From positions 1-15,713 of the forward strand of contig BNUF01000046.1 in the NCBI GenBank assembly GCA_025997155.1: DNA of 15,713 nt. The letters are read 5' to 3'. Shown here piece after piece: positions 1 to 6,268 of this stretch. Each line of letters opens with the position of its first letter. Positions within the stretch are counted from its first letter, which is position 1. Source of the DNA: Clostridia bacterium (lineage in GTDB: Bacteria > Bacillota > Clostridia > Lachnospirales > WQUN01). The position numbers and the translations under genes were made by a program. The notes beneath the pieces are model-generated. The model was not told the origin of the DNA. It saw only the letters and a program-made list of their open reading frames with translations, and did not search any database.

Positions 1-136
1 TACATTTTGTCACTCGCCTTTTCTATGTCATTAGGTCTTTTTTTCGTGTTATTTTTTCATTTCTGTGGTTTTTGCTTTTTTACTAAAATTTTTTTAAGTT
101 ACCTATTGACTTTTAATAGCTGGTCTTACTGCTAAG

Positions 137-170
137 ACAAAAAGAAAAAGGATATTAAAAATACCCTTTA
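137..170 (-). terminator. Intrinsic terminator at the end of the leftmost minus-strand gene
   Basis: Read on the minus strand, GGGTATT, a TTT loop and AATATCC form a 7-bp hairpin with one G-U pair, followed directly by a T-rich run (TTTTTCTTTTT). The hairpin overlaps the TAA stop codon (155-157) of the small gene to its right. It probably ends the transcript of the tag-protein operon. Positions 1-136 to its left hold no gene I can support; they are very AT-rich, with only a 6-bp inverted repeat GTCTTA-CTGC-TAAGAC at about 123-138. Confidence 0.65.
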
Positions 171-340
171 CGATTCCCAAATCTTTGTTTCATTCTTGTT
201 TCAAAAATTTGGATTTCTTTTAGCATATCCTCTAATTCCTTTTTTACTTCTTCTCTGGTTTCAAATTTTAATAACCACTCTGTTTTGTTTCTCGCATTTT
301 GAATATTTCTATTCGTTTCTTCGATAGTATAGAGTTTCAT
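155..340 (-). CDS. Small charged helical protein, unknown function
   Basis: A 61-residue protein starting MKLYTIEETNRN. I place the start at the ATG at 340 because AAGGAG lies 9 bases upstream; the same frame stays open to 511 but without a ribosome binding site, and that extension would run through a promoter-like motif and into the neighbouring gene. The sequence is rich in Glu, Lys and Arg (for example REEVKKELEDMLKEIQ), so most of it is probably alpha-helical or coiled coil. There are no Cys pairs, membrane segment or catalytic motif. Copy 1 of the 25-bp promoter-like motif lies directly upstream (358-382) and an intrinsic terminator overlaps the stop codon, so the gene can be a transcription unit of its own. 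I do not recognise the family. Confidence 0.7.
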   Translation of the reverse strand: MKLYTIEETNRNIQNARNKTEWLLKFETREEVKKELEDMLKEIQIFETRMKQRFGNRKGYF

Positions 341-365
341 ACAAATCATCTCCTTCTCATAACAG
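341..365 (-). promoter_or_regulatory. Ribosome-binding-site hairpin upstream of the 340 start
   Basis: On the minus strand CATCTCCT and AGGAGATG form an 8-bp inverted repeat with a 9-base loop, covering about 346-370. The right arm is the Shine-Dalgarno of the gene starting at 340, so folding would hide it. Translational control is inference; the arms are seen directly. Confidence 0.4.
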
Positions 366-382
366 GAGATGTAATTTTCGCG
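358..382 (-). promoter_or_regulatory. 25-bp promoter-like motif, copy 1
   Basis: On the minus strand this reads CGCGAAAATTACA, then TCTC, then CTGTTATG. It is one of four copies with identical spacing in the window (9848-9872, 10249-10273, 11440-11464), each on the minus strand upstream of a small gene. It has no sigma-A -35 box at the proper distance. A phage-specific promoter or operator is the likeliest role. Confidence 0.55.
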
Positions 383-389
383 AGTATGT

Positions 390-947
390 TTATTTAACCC
401 TGACTTCAAATCCTCTATCTCCGAATCCAAAGGACGGAATTCCAAATTTTCCATTAGCGGCGTAGTATCGACCTTCCGAAATCGCAGTTGCAGATAGCGC
501 AGTGACAGCAATCGGGGACATAATTGTTATAATTTTTTTGGTTCGTTCTTGCCGTTCCATTCGCTGATATTCCTTAATGTTGATAGCTTCTAGCTCTTTG
601 TTCGTTAAGGTACTTCCAAAAACTCGTCTTCGTTCTTCGAAAACAAGACCCGCTGTACTATGTTTTTTATAACGTTTTGCATCTTTTATGTCTTGCTTAG
701 CCAACACCTTATTGGTTACGTCGTTTTCTATCTTGGCTTTTTGCAGAGCTAATTTACCTCTTGCTAAAAATACGTCTTTTGATTTGCGAATATACGCGTT
801 AGAAGCCGCGCCTTTTGTATTCCTAATTTCTTTTCGGGAATCGCTTAACTTTCTTTCTCGTTCCGAAATGCGGTCTAATGTTGCCCGAGAGCGTCTCACT
901 CCCCATTTCATTCCCAAAATGCCGTGGTGGATTAATGTATTGTTCAC
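390..947 (-). CDS. HHGILGMKWGVRR-tagged protein with coiled coil and C-terminal membrane segment
   Basis: 185 residues. Residues 5-19 are LIHHGILGMKWGVRR, the N-terminal tag shared with the proteins at 954-1268 and 4139-4642 and, degenerate, at 3435-4142. After the tag, residues 22-135 are highly charged and probably form long helices (ISERERKLSDSRKEIR...), then residues 138-156 (IITIMSPIAVTALSATAIS) form a likely membrane segment, then a Gly/Phe-rich tail. The start is GTG at 947, with AGGTG 7 bases upstream; this aligns the tag exactly with its paralogues. The stop codon of the upstream gene lies inside this ribosome binding site, so the two are probably translationally coupled. I recognise the tag from Firmicutes phage proteins, but I know of no proven function. 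Its position in the packaging/structural module favours a virion-associated or ejected protein; this is inference. Confidence 0.8.
   Translation of the reverse strand: MNNTLIHHGILGMKWGVRRSRATLDRISERERKLSDSRKEIRNTKGAASNAYIRKSKDVFLARGKLALQKAKIENDVTNKVLAKQDIKDAKRYKKHSTAGLVFEERRRVFGSTLTNKELEAINIKEYQRMERQERTKKIITIMSPIAVTALSATAISEGRYYAANGKFGIPSFGFGDRGFEVRVK
901..934 (-). repeat. Tag-coding repeat, copy A
   Basis: 34 bp encoding HHGILGMKWG. It matches the copy at 4596-4629 in all but one base and the copy at 1222-1255 in all but two. The similarity falls off outside the tag-coding DNA. Confidence 0.85.
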
Positions 948-953
948 AAAATA

Positions 954-1268
954 TCACCTACTATTTGTAGTTTCTTTTAAATCCATATAAGCTTGTAATA
1001 GTTGTAGAAGTTGTTCGTTTTCTAAGTCGGTTATAGTCATACCAACATCGTCTGCTTTTTTATGTCCATATTTTTTTAATATTGCGATAGTGGCTACTGT
1101 CCCGACAGCTATAGCAGCCGAACCAATTAATGCTCTTTTTTTTGTTATTATTGGTTTATTATGCGAGGAATTTGATGTCTTGTTTCGCTTGTTTCCTAAT
1201 TGTTCTTGGTTTCTCCGAATCCCCCATTTCATTCCTAAAATTCCGTGGTGGATTAGTTCGTTATTCAA
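954..1268 (-). CDS. HHGILGMKWGIRR-tagged small membrane protein
   Basis: 104 residues starting MNNELIHHGILGMKWGIRR, so residues 5-19 are the shared tag. A Lys/Asn/Ser-rich linker (20-42) leads to a likely membrane helix at about 46-64 (RALIGSAAIAVGTVATIAI) and a short acidic/Leu-rich helix at the C-terminus. The start is TTG at 1268: it aligns MNNEL with MNNTL of the paralogue to its left and sits about 8 bases after GATGTG. A GTG at 1277 is too close to AAAGGAT. Tag, linker and membrane helix are in the same order as in the neighbours at 390-947 and 4139-4642, which suggests duplication of a small family. The function is unknown; a virion or injected membrane protein is plausible. Confidence 0.78.
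   Translation of the reverse strand: MNNELIHHGILGMKWGIRRNQEQLGNKRNKTSNSSHNKPIITKKRALIGSAAIAVGTVATIAILKKYGHKKADDVGMTITDLENEQLLQLLQAYMDLKETTNSR
1222..1255 (-). repeat. Tag-coding repeat, copy B
   Basis: 34 bp encoding HHGILGMKWG, differing from the copy at 901-934 at two positions only. Confidence 0.85.
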
Positions 1269-1295
1269 AAATATCACATCCTTTATTCAAAACAC

Positions 1296-1324
1296 TTGAT
1301 TTTTATATCGAAGCGTTGTATAAT
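1296..1324 (+). promoter_or_regulatory. Sigma-A-like promoter for the plus-strand gene at 1359
   Basis: TTGATT (1296-1301), 17-bp spacer, TATAAT (1319-1324). The predicted start of transcription is about 28 bases before the gene's GTG, and the ribosome binding site AAGGAGG is at 1343-1349. Confidence 0.65.
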
Positions 1325-1358
1325 TTAGACAGCACGTATAAGAAGGAGGTTATGATTT

Positions 1359-1568
1359 GTGAACTGGCAATGTTTAACAGCGAATGTATCACAAGTAAAC
1401 GGCAATTTGGTTGTGATATGCGGAACTATAGTTTTCGTAGTCGGGCTGTTTGCAGTTACTGACGCGGCAAAAGGAAGAAGCTTTTCTTTTCAAAAAGTCG
1501 CTAAGGACGGCTCTGTGTATACAATCGAAAGTAATTACAACAATGAGTCTTCTTCGACTACCGCATAA
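1359..1568 (+). CDS. Plus-strand single-pass membrane protein, moron-like
   Basis: 69 residues with a GTG start 9 bases after AAGGAGG (1343-1349); the nearer ATG at 1352 would be only 2 bases from the Shine-Dalgarno and opens another frame. The N-terminal 16 residues are polar, residues 17-35 (LVVICGTIVFVVGLFAV) form one membrane helix, and the C-terminal tail is polar and Ser/Thr-rich (ESSSTTA). It is the only complete gene on the plus strand. It lies between the large terminase and the tagged proteins, with its own sigma-A-like promoter and a hairpin/T-run terminator. A gene inserted against its neighbours with private signals is typical of a moron, which is often expressed from the prophage and acts at the host envelope. 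No homologue is recognised; superinfection exclusion is one possibility but is not shown by the sequence. Confidence 0.7.
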   Translation: MNWQCLTANVSQVNGNLVVICGTIVFVVGLFAVTDAAKGRSFSFQKVAKDGSVYTIESNYNNESSSTTA

Positions 1569-1576
1569 GCAATAAT

Positions 1577-1624
1577 CCAAACAAGGCATTCGTCTTCCAA
1601 GAACGTTTGGCTTGTTTTGTTTTC
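1577..1624 (+). terminator. Intrinsic terminator of the plus-strand gene
   Basis: AAACAAG (1579-1585) pairs with CTTGTTT (1611-1617), with an inner stem CGTCTT/AAGAACG (one bulged A). The T-rich run TGTTTTCC follows. It lies 9 bases after the stop codon at 1568. Confidence 0.55.
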
Positions 1625-1665
1625 CTAAATACGTACTGCCTAAAATATACAACGTTTCGACTCAT

Positions 1666-3423
1666 TTACTCAAAAGAGTCCTTGTTCAATTTATACGCCA
1701 CATAAGCGTCAAGCATAGCGGAGACGGCATCTATCTTCTGCTCATAACGTTTTTTGAGCAGTTTACGGTTGCCGTTCGTATCCTCTAAGGCGATGCAGTT
1801 GCCCATGGTGAAAGTCATTAGTTCTTCGTCGAACAATAGCATACGTTCCTCGGATAGTTTCTTCAATTCGCCTAGCGGAACGGATTCGGTTTTTACACCT
1901 TGAATTACCTTTTCGATTCCGAAAGGTCCGTTCTCGGATTGCCAACGTTCCACAAATTCTCTGGCGTTATACGGGTCGAATCCAAGGCAACGGACATCGT
2001 ATTCTCTGGTGGTTATGTGGTCGTCTAGGTCGTCGTAGACGTGCATCATGTCTAGGACAGTACCGTCAAGGACGATTAAACTTCCCTCTTTCATAAACTG
2101 GTCATATTTTGCTCTCATCGCGGAAGGTAGTTTTGACAACGTTAGTGATGTAATATAGTTCCGAGTTTTGATACCAAAGCAACCAGTTGGCAATGGAAAT
2201 ATGAAAGTAAACGCGCAGAAGTCGTCGCCCTGTGATAAGTCGCAACCCAATGCGCACGGTAGTTTCCAGTAATCTCTTTTCCTGTGCGGAAGTGTTTCTT
2301 CGTATGTGAAGTAATATGTGAAACCCTCCATTGGAATGCCGAAGCGTTTTGCTAATGTATCGTTTCGGACAGACGGGACGGCCTCCGCACGTTCGACTTC
2401 GCGCTGATAAGTATCATAGCTTACGGTCATTGTACCGAGGTTTGGATTAGCTTTCAGCCACATTTCAGGGTTAGACACTTCCTTTACGGAATCAAGTTTA
2501 TACCACCAGATTGAAATGTTGTTGGCGTAATCGGTATCAACTTCGCCTTTAAGAATGGCTGACAACTCCATTTTGATTGTATCGCCTATTCCGTTTCGGA
2601 CAGTACCCTCGGAACTTATTGCGACGATTAAGTAGTCTTCTATCTTTGACGCGCCTTGTTCGACCGCGCCTACAACGTCTTCTCTTGTGTCGCCTGACAG
2701 CCACTCGTCAATTGTTACTAGTTTAGTCCGTAGTCCTTGAAGTTTATCTATACTCATCGGTCTTACTTCAAGCAACGAGCCTGTAAGAAAGTTCTCAATA
2801 CCCTTTTTGGTAGACGCTAACTTAACTCTCTTTGCTCTTGAACCTGTTGTGTTTTGGAGAGAACCCTCTGTGAGAAACTTGAAATATGAGCCTCTTGCCT
2901 GGACGATAGAAGTTCGTATCGGTGAGATAACTTCTTCCGCCTGTTTCATAGTCGGGGCGGTTGTTATCTGATGTGTGGTGGAACTGTCAACGTTTAGGAA
3001 GAAACTTTGAAGACAGGAGGCGTACATAGATTTCGCCGCGCCTCTCGCTACTATGAGGTACTGCTTGTTGATTAGTCTGCGTTTGATTGTCTTGGTAATG
3101 TATCGTCCGCCGCGTCCGTTCTTAAACGGCTCATATACTCTCTTGTCAATGAAATAGTACCAGCCAAATATCTGTTCCGCCCATACTTTGAAAGTGTCAA
3201 GAAGAACTAAGTCGCTTCCGTCCGTCAACGTTAGTTCAGTTTCGCAGTATTCGATAAACCCCTCAACCGCTCGGTCGTCGTAGTAGATGTTGCGGTTGGC
3301 GATTAGGTCGTCGATACGGTTCATCTCCATTGAAACCTCTTTACATACAGGAATTTCCCCGCGAATTACGGCATCTCTGAACAAACCGTAATATCTCGGA
3401 ACGGCAGTGTTTGATAACGCCAT
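1666..3423 (-). CDS. terL: Terminase large subunit
   Basis: 585 residues, normal for HK97-type large terminases. The protein is the ATP-driven DNA packaging motor and also cuts the concatemer. The ATPase domain shows an atypical Walker A (IVARGAAKS, 125-132), Walker B (LVTIDEW, with D239-E240) and a coupling motif SSEG near 270-273. The C-terminal RNase H-like nuclease domain has the expected acidic residues: GCDLSQGDD (about 394-401), GFDP (about 481-484) and KKRYEQKIDAVSAMLDA (about 557-573). The start is ATG at 3423, 6 bases after AAGGAGG; a longer frame to 3471 lacks a binding site and would overlap the upstream gene. The order small terminase, HNH, connector, two tagged proteins, then TerL is unusual because TerL normally follows TerS directly. 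The family assignment is secure. Confidence 0.95.
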   Translation of the reverse strand: MALSNTAVPRYYGLFRDAVIRGEIPVCKEVSMEMNRIDDLIANRNIYYDDRAVEGFIEYCETELTLTDGSDLVLLDTFKVWAEQIFGWYYFIDKRVYEPFKNGRGGRYITKTIKRRLINKQYLIVARGAAKSMYASCLQSFFLNVDSSTTHQITTAPTMKQAEEVISPIRTSIVQARGSYFKFLTEGSLQNTTGSRAKRVKLASTKKGIENFLTGSLLEVRPMSIDKLQGLRTKLVTIDEWLSGDTREDVVGAVEQGASKIEDYLIVAISSEGTVRNGIGDTIKMELSAILKGEVDTDYANNISIWWYKLDSVKEVSNPEMWLKANPNLGTMTVSYDTYQREVERAEAVPSVRNDTLAKRFGIPMEGFTYYFTYEETLPHRKRDYWKLPCALGCDLSQGDDFCAFTFIFPLPTGCFGIKTRNYITSLTLSKLPSAMRAKYDQFMKEGSLIVLDGTVLDMMHVYDDLDDHITTREYDVRCLGFDPYNAREFVERWQSENGPFGIEKVIQGVKTESVPLGELKKLSEERMLLFDEELMTFTMGNCIALEDTNGNRKLLKKRYEQKIDAVSAMLDAYVAYKLNKDSFE

Positions 3424-3434
3424 AATTCGCCTCC

Positions 3435-4142
3435 TTATTTCTTGTTGATGTATGTTCCGCGTTGTTTCCAAGTATCTGTAATTTCTTTGGCGGATACCTC
3501 ATTTTGACCGATGTATTTCAAAGATTTCTGTCTATCGAATACAATGGTCGGCTCTTTCCCGAAACGGTTAGCGTCCATATCGTCGGTGACGAACGAATAC
3601 CCTTTCTTAGACAACTCCTTAAAATATTCTCCGCGAATGTATTCATTTCCGCCGAGAGACCTTGCGAAGGTGTCATAGCCTTTAGCTTTTAAGTCGTTGT
3701 AGGATAACTTGCTATACTTATGTTCATAGAACTTAGTTGGTAACGGAGTGAAATAGTGCCAGTCGCTTTTGTAGTATTTGCCGAGTTCTTTAGCTATAAT
3801 CGGGTCTTTTGAATACAGCTCCAAAAACGTATCAAGCCTTTTTTGTTTAGACGGAGCTTTCATGTCGTTCGCCGCTTTAAGGTCTATGCTGTACACAGCA
3901 GCACCTTTGTTCATCGCTTTTAGTCTTGCGCCGAAAAATCCTTTGTAATGTTCGCTGTCGTTTTTGAGATAGGTTACGTAGGCGTGCCCTTTAGACACAT
4001 TCTCTTGATGTATGCTTAGCCGCTTAAACGATGTGCCTTTTTTTATGGTAATGTCGCCAACGGTAGAGTCTATCGGGTACGGAGGTCCGTGTCTTACTCC
4101 CCACTTCTGCCCCGAAACGCCGTGATGATATAACGCCGTCAT
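3435..4142 (-). CDS. Protein with degenerate HHG..GQKWGVR tag, unknown function
   Basis: 235 residues. The N-terminus MTALYHHGVSGQKWGVRHG is a degenerate copy of the tag in the neighbouring proteins. The rest is a globular, Lys/Tyr-rich domain without membrane segments. Towards the C-terminus the pattern KAKGYDTFARSLGG, then KKGYSFVTDDMDANRFGKEPTIVFDRQK (read in pieces), resembles an end-of-domain pattern (GYd...DD.D....P.IiFD) that I recall from phage-encoded ADP-ribosyltransferase-like domains. The early IKKGTSFKRLS would fit the first Arg motif, but I see no clear catalytic Glu, so this is tentative. The ATG overlaps the stop codon of the gene at 4139-4642 by 4 bases (ATGA), which implies coupled translation. 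It is followed closely by terL. It may be a cargo or effector protein carried with the tag. Confidence 0.7.
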   Translation of the reverse strand: MTALYHHGVSGQKWGVRHGPPYPIDSTVGDITIKKGTSFKRLSIHQENVSKGHAYVTYLKNDSEHYKGFFGARLKAMNKGAAVYSIDLKAANDMKAPSKQKRLDTFLELYSKDPIIAKELGKYYKSDWHYFTPLPTKFYEHKYSKLSYNDLKAKGYDTFARSLGGNEYIRGEYFKELSKKGYSFVTDDMDANRFGKEPTIVFDRQKSLKYIGQNEVSAKEITDTWKQRGTYINKK

Positions 4143-4642
4143 GATGTGCCTCTAATTAATCCTTGTATTGTATTGCTGTTGTTATAAAGCGTAATAGCGG
4201 CGGTAGTTAAAGCGGCTGCGCCTCCGGCGATTTTAAGTCCGTTTTTTGCGTATGTTTTGCCTCTATCAATAATCGAAGGTGCTAATTTGGAATATTGTTG
4301 TTCTAGATTCAGACGAGAGATTCGCGCTTTGAGTTCATCATCTGACATGTCCGCCAGTTTTACTTTTTTCTTCTTTTCAACGTTTTTCGCCGAGAGTTTT
4401 TTGCCGAGTTTAGCAAGAGGAGCGTTCATATAAGGGTCGCCGTATTTATCAACCCTTTTGGCGTATGTGGATTTTGAAGTTTTGTATTTCGCTTTAAAAT
4501 CTCCGTCGGACATTTTGTTGTAGTTATCTATAACTTTTTTTGTTTTAGAACTCATTCCTTTGCTGTATCCCAATTGAGAAGGCGTTCTCCTTACTCCCCA
4601 TTTCATTCCCAAAATGCCGTGGTGGATCAACGTATCTTCCAT
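4139..4642 (-). CDS. HHGILGMKWGVRR-tagged protein with C-terminal membrane helix
   Basis: 167 residues starting MEDTLIHHGILGMKWGVRR, with the shared tag at residues 5-19, then TPSQLGYSKG. The middle is strongly basic and helical (KYKTSKSTYAKRVDKYG, KKLSAKNVEKKKKVKLADM), with a short acidic helix (SDDELKARISRLNLEQQYSKL). A likely membrane helix follows at about 136-153 (LKIAGGAAALTTAAITLY). The start is ATG at 4642 after AAAGGAG; the frame is open to 4684 but that extension overlaps the connector gene. The stop overlaps the next start (ATGA). The architecture is tag, charged helical linker, membrane helix, as in 390-947 and 954-1268. Such SDDELK-containing proteins are often found in Firmicutes phages; the function is not known to me. 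Confidence 0.8.
   Translation of the reverse strand: MEDTLIHHGILGMKWGVRRTPSQLGYSKGMSSKTKKVIDNYNKMSDGDFKAKYKTSKSTYAKRVDKYGDPYMNAPLAKLGKKLSAKNVEKKKKVKLADMSDDELKARISRLNLEQQYSKLAPSIIDRGKTYAKNGLKIAGGAAALTTAAITLYNNSNTIQGLIRGTS
4596..4629 (-). repeat. Tag-coding repeat, copy C
   Basis: 34 bp encoding HHGILGMKWG, one base different from the copy at 901-934, although the two genes are 3.7 kb apart and otherwise dissimilar. Confidence 0.85.
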
Positions 4643-4661
4643 TTTGATTTCATCTCCTTTG

Positions 4662-5006
4662 TTATGTTGTTTGTTCTGCCTCAAGCATTACTTGGATTCT
4701 CCACTCGAACTCACCAATCGTTTTGTTGATTGATTCGATAACGAAGGAACTTGTTGGCGGGTCGAAAACGAGTTTAACTCTTAAGTGTGTGTATGATTTT
4801 ATCAACTCTAACGCTGGGCTGTTCGGAATGAAGTCTGTCCATACGGCTGTTTTGTCTGTTATCGAGAATCCGTCTGGAGAGCCTACGCCTATTTGGGTTA
4901 ATACCGATAACGCAGAGTTAATACTTATGATGATGTCCGCGTCAAAGTGTTCGTATTCTTCTTCGATTCCGAGTAACTTTTTAACTGATGTTAGTATACT
5001 CTCCAT
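4662..5006 (-). CDS. Head-tail connector-like protein (gp6-like)
   Basis: 114 residues. The pattern of an N-terminal helix (MESILTSVKKLLGI), FDADIIISINSALSVLTQIGVG, a WTDF segment, LELIKSYTHLRVKLVFDPPTSSFVIESIN and a C-terminal EFEWRIQVMLEAE resembles small helical proteins of the phage gp6-like head-tail connector (head completion) group, which form a ring beneath the portal. The start is ATG at 5006, 6 bases after AAAGGAG; the frame extends to 5036 into the HNH gene without a ribosome binding site. It is next to the terminase genes, which fits a head-completion role. No motif is catalytic. I am confident that it is a real gene and moderately confident about the family. Confidence 0.65.
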   Translation of the reverse strand: MESILTSVKKLLGIEEEYEHFDADIIISINSALSVLTQIGVGSPDGFSITDKTAVWTDFIPNSPALELIKSYTHLRVKLVFDPPTSSFVIESINKTIGEFEWRIQVMLEAEQTT

Positions 5007-5017
5007 ATGAATCTCCT

Positions 5018-5431
5018 TTATTTCTTCCACGGGCATGTATCGTTCTTACTTCGTTCAATCGGTGCTTTGATTAACAGACTTTCGTCGCCGTAGTGAATAG
5101 CGTTGTGGGTTGTATGAGTTGTACAAACCAAGTATTCAGGGTTTAGCAGAAAATCACTTTGTGTTTCAAAGTCTTTTGGCAGAATCGGATTCATATGATG
5201 AATGATAATCTTACCTTTGATTTCAAGGTCGTCTATTCCAAGGTCGCAACCGTTATCTCTGATGATGACAATATCCCGAATAACTTTCCACTCTCTTGAC
5301 TTGTAGAAATTCTGATTGAGGAATCGGTCGAATCCGAATGTTTCTTCTTTGCCGTTGCTGTCGAGTTGCAGATACTTGTAACGTTCGTCAAAACTTTTAA
5401 GCTTTGACAGTTCGGAATATGTTCTAATCAT
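5018..5431 (-). CDS. HNH endonuclease
   Basis: 137 residues. The HNH/beta-beta-alpha-metal core is visible: SREWKVIRDIVIIRDNGCD (about 45-63), then IIIHHMNPI with the first catalytic His at 78-79, LLNPEYLVCTTH with Asn 97, and THNAIHYGD with His 109 and His 113. Cys pairs for a structural zinc are missing; this is common in the phage subgroup. The start is ATG at 5431, which overlaps the stop of the small-terminase-like gene by 8 bases; a longer frame to 5500 has no binding site. HNH genes next to terminases are known in cos phages, where the HNH protein assists the terminase in cutting cos. The adjacent G/C-run region (5885-5965) fits such a system. A free-standing homing endonuclease is the alternative. 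Confidence 0.85.
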   Translation of the reverse strand: MIRTYSELSKLKSFDERYKYLQLDSNGKEETFGFDRFLNQNFYKSREWKVIRDIVIIRDNGCDLGIDDLEIKGKIIIHHMNPILPKDFETQSDFLLNPEYLVCTTHTTHNAIHYGDESLLIKAPIERSKNDTCPWKK

Positions 5432-5768
5432 TATCAGAACCGCCTTGACCGCTGTAATTTCGAATAGCGTTAATAGCGTTCGCGTAAAGTTCTTCGACAT
5501 TTCGCGCTGATTGCAACGCTTGAGTTTTAGCGGTAATCAATTCTTTCTGTTTTTCGAGAATATCCTTTTCGATTCGCTCTTTGGTTGAACCCATTTTCAA
5601 GTAATGAGATATGACTTGAGCGGAGGCAGTGCCGTCTAACAACTGTTTCTCGGCTAAGTCAACCGCTAAAGATATCAACTGCTGTTCTCTTGTTTCCATA
5701 CTTAAAGCCGGACGGCGTTTTGGCGAGCTATCAGCGGATTCTACCGTCTTTTCTTTTGGTTTTCTCAT
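5424..5768 (-). CDS. Probable terminase small subunit
   Basis: 114 residues, charged and mostly helical. The segment REQQLISLAVDLAEKQLLDGTA..VISHYLKMGS and the coiled-coil-like region KERIEKDILEKQKELITAKTQALQSARNVEELYANAINAIRNYSG resemble a conserved family that precedes the HNH/terminase genes in Firmicutes phages. Small terminases recognise the packaging site and regulate the large subunit. I base the call mainly on position (last gene after the putative cos region, before HNH and TerL), on size and on the helical character; there is no obvious N-terminal HTH. The start ATG at 5768 follows AGAGGCAG. The gene overlaps the HNH gene by 8 bases. A small, non-terminase helical protein is the alternative. 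Confidence 0.55.
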   Translation of the reverse strand: MRKPKEKTVESADSSPKRRPALSMETREQQLISLAVDLAEKQLLDGTASAQVISHYLKMGSTKERIEKDILEKQKELITAKTQALQSARNVEELYANAINAIRNYSGQGGSDND

Positions 5769-5884
5769 ACTTACTGCCTCTTTTCAGACAAATATCTTGC
5801 GGTATTTCTATGGTTCTGTTAAGTTCTACTGCCCTTTCGGGATAGATTCAGGGTGTGCAGACGGCTGTTAGTGCAAACACTCCA

Positions 5885-5965
5885 AAAATATGACCCCCGG
5901 AGATTTTTAGAGGAGGCAATCGATTACGAGGGGGGTGGGGAATCGGCGGACACCCCCCCGCCTAG
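5885..5965. other. Candidate cos / packaging site region
   Basis: This lies in the 245-bp gene-free gap (5769-6013) upstream of the small-terminase-like gene. It contains GACCCCCGGAG at about 5892, a perfect 8-bp inverted repeat GGGGGGTG (5930-5937) / CACCCCCC (5951-5958), and a second one GGCGG (5945-5949) / CCGCC (5958-5962). Such G/C runs stand out from the AT-rich surroundings and resemble cohesive-end regions of cos phages beside TerS. Nicking positions cannot be read from the sequence. Confidence 0.45.
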
Positions 5966-6013
5966 CCTCAGAGACAACTGAACTCAAGAGAACTAAAGAG
6001 ATTATCAAAGTTT

Positions 6014-6268
6014 TCAAGCGTTTGCGACTTTCTTGTAGATGTTTCGGAAATCGTATTTGATAATCTCATCAATTGCTCGTTCGACTTCGGAATCATTCTC
6101 TTCTTCAGAAAGTTGTTCAGAAGTTCGAGCGATTCTTCCCAAGTAAGCGCAAGAATGATAGCCTTTTTCTTCGTCATACAAGAACCACGGAACGAACTGT
6201 TCGAACGGATTGTAAGGATTGTCGAAGGTTGTTATTGCGTATTTGGTTGCCATGTTTACATAGTTCAC
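6014..6268 (-). CDS. Conserved small acidic phage protein, unknown function
   Basis: 84 residues with a GTG start at 6268 that overlaps the TGA stop of the RNA polymerase-like gene (GTGA) and lies 6 bases after GGAGG; an ATG at 6253 is the alternative start. The N-terminal part (KYAITTFDNPYNPFEQFVPWFLYDEEKGYHSCAYL, read in pieces) is aromatic-rich and probably a small alpha/beta domain. The C-terminal part (SEEENDSEVERAIDEIIKYD) is an acidic helix. I recall similar proteins in gut Firmicutes phages but no function. Tight coupling to the polymerase-like gene suggests co-expression and perhaps a partner role. It is the last gene before the putative packaging site. Confidence 0.75.
   Translation of the reverse strand: MNYVNMATKYAITTFDNPYNPFEQFVPWFLYDEEKGYHSCAYLGRIARTSEQLSEEENDSEVERAIDEIIKYDFRNIYKKVANA

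Noticed and set aside
341..511. Upstream extension of the 155-340 gene to 511
   Set aside because: It lacks a ribosome binding site, runs through the promoter-like motif and overlaps the gene at 390-947.
1389..1652. Minus-strand 87-residue frame opposite the plus-strand gene
   Set aside because: It has no ribosome binding site, and the plus-strand gene has a promoter, Shine-Dalgarno, membrane helix and terminator.
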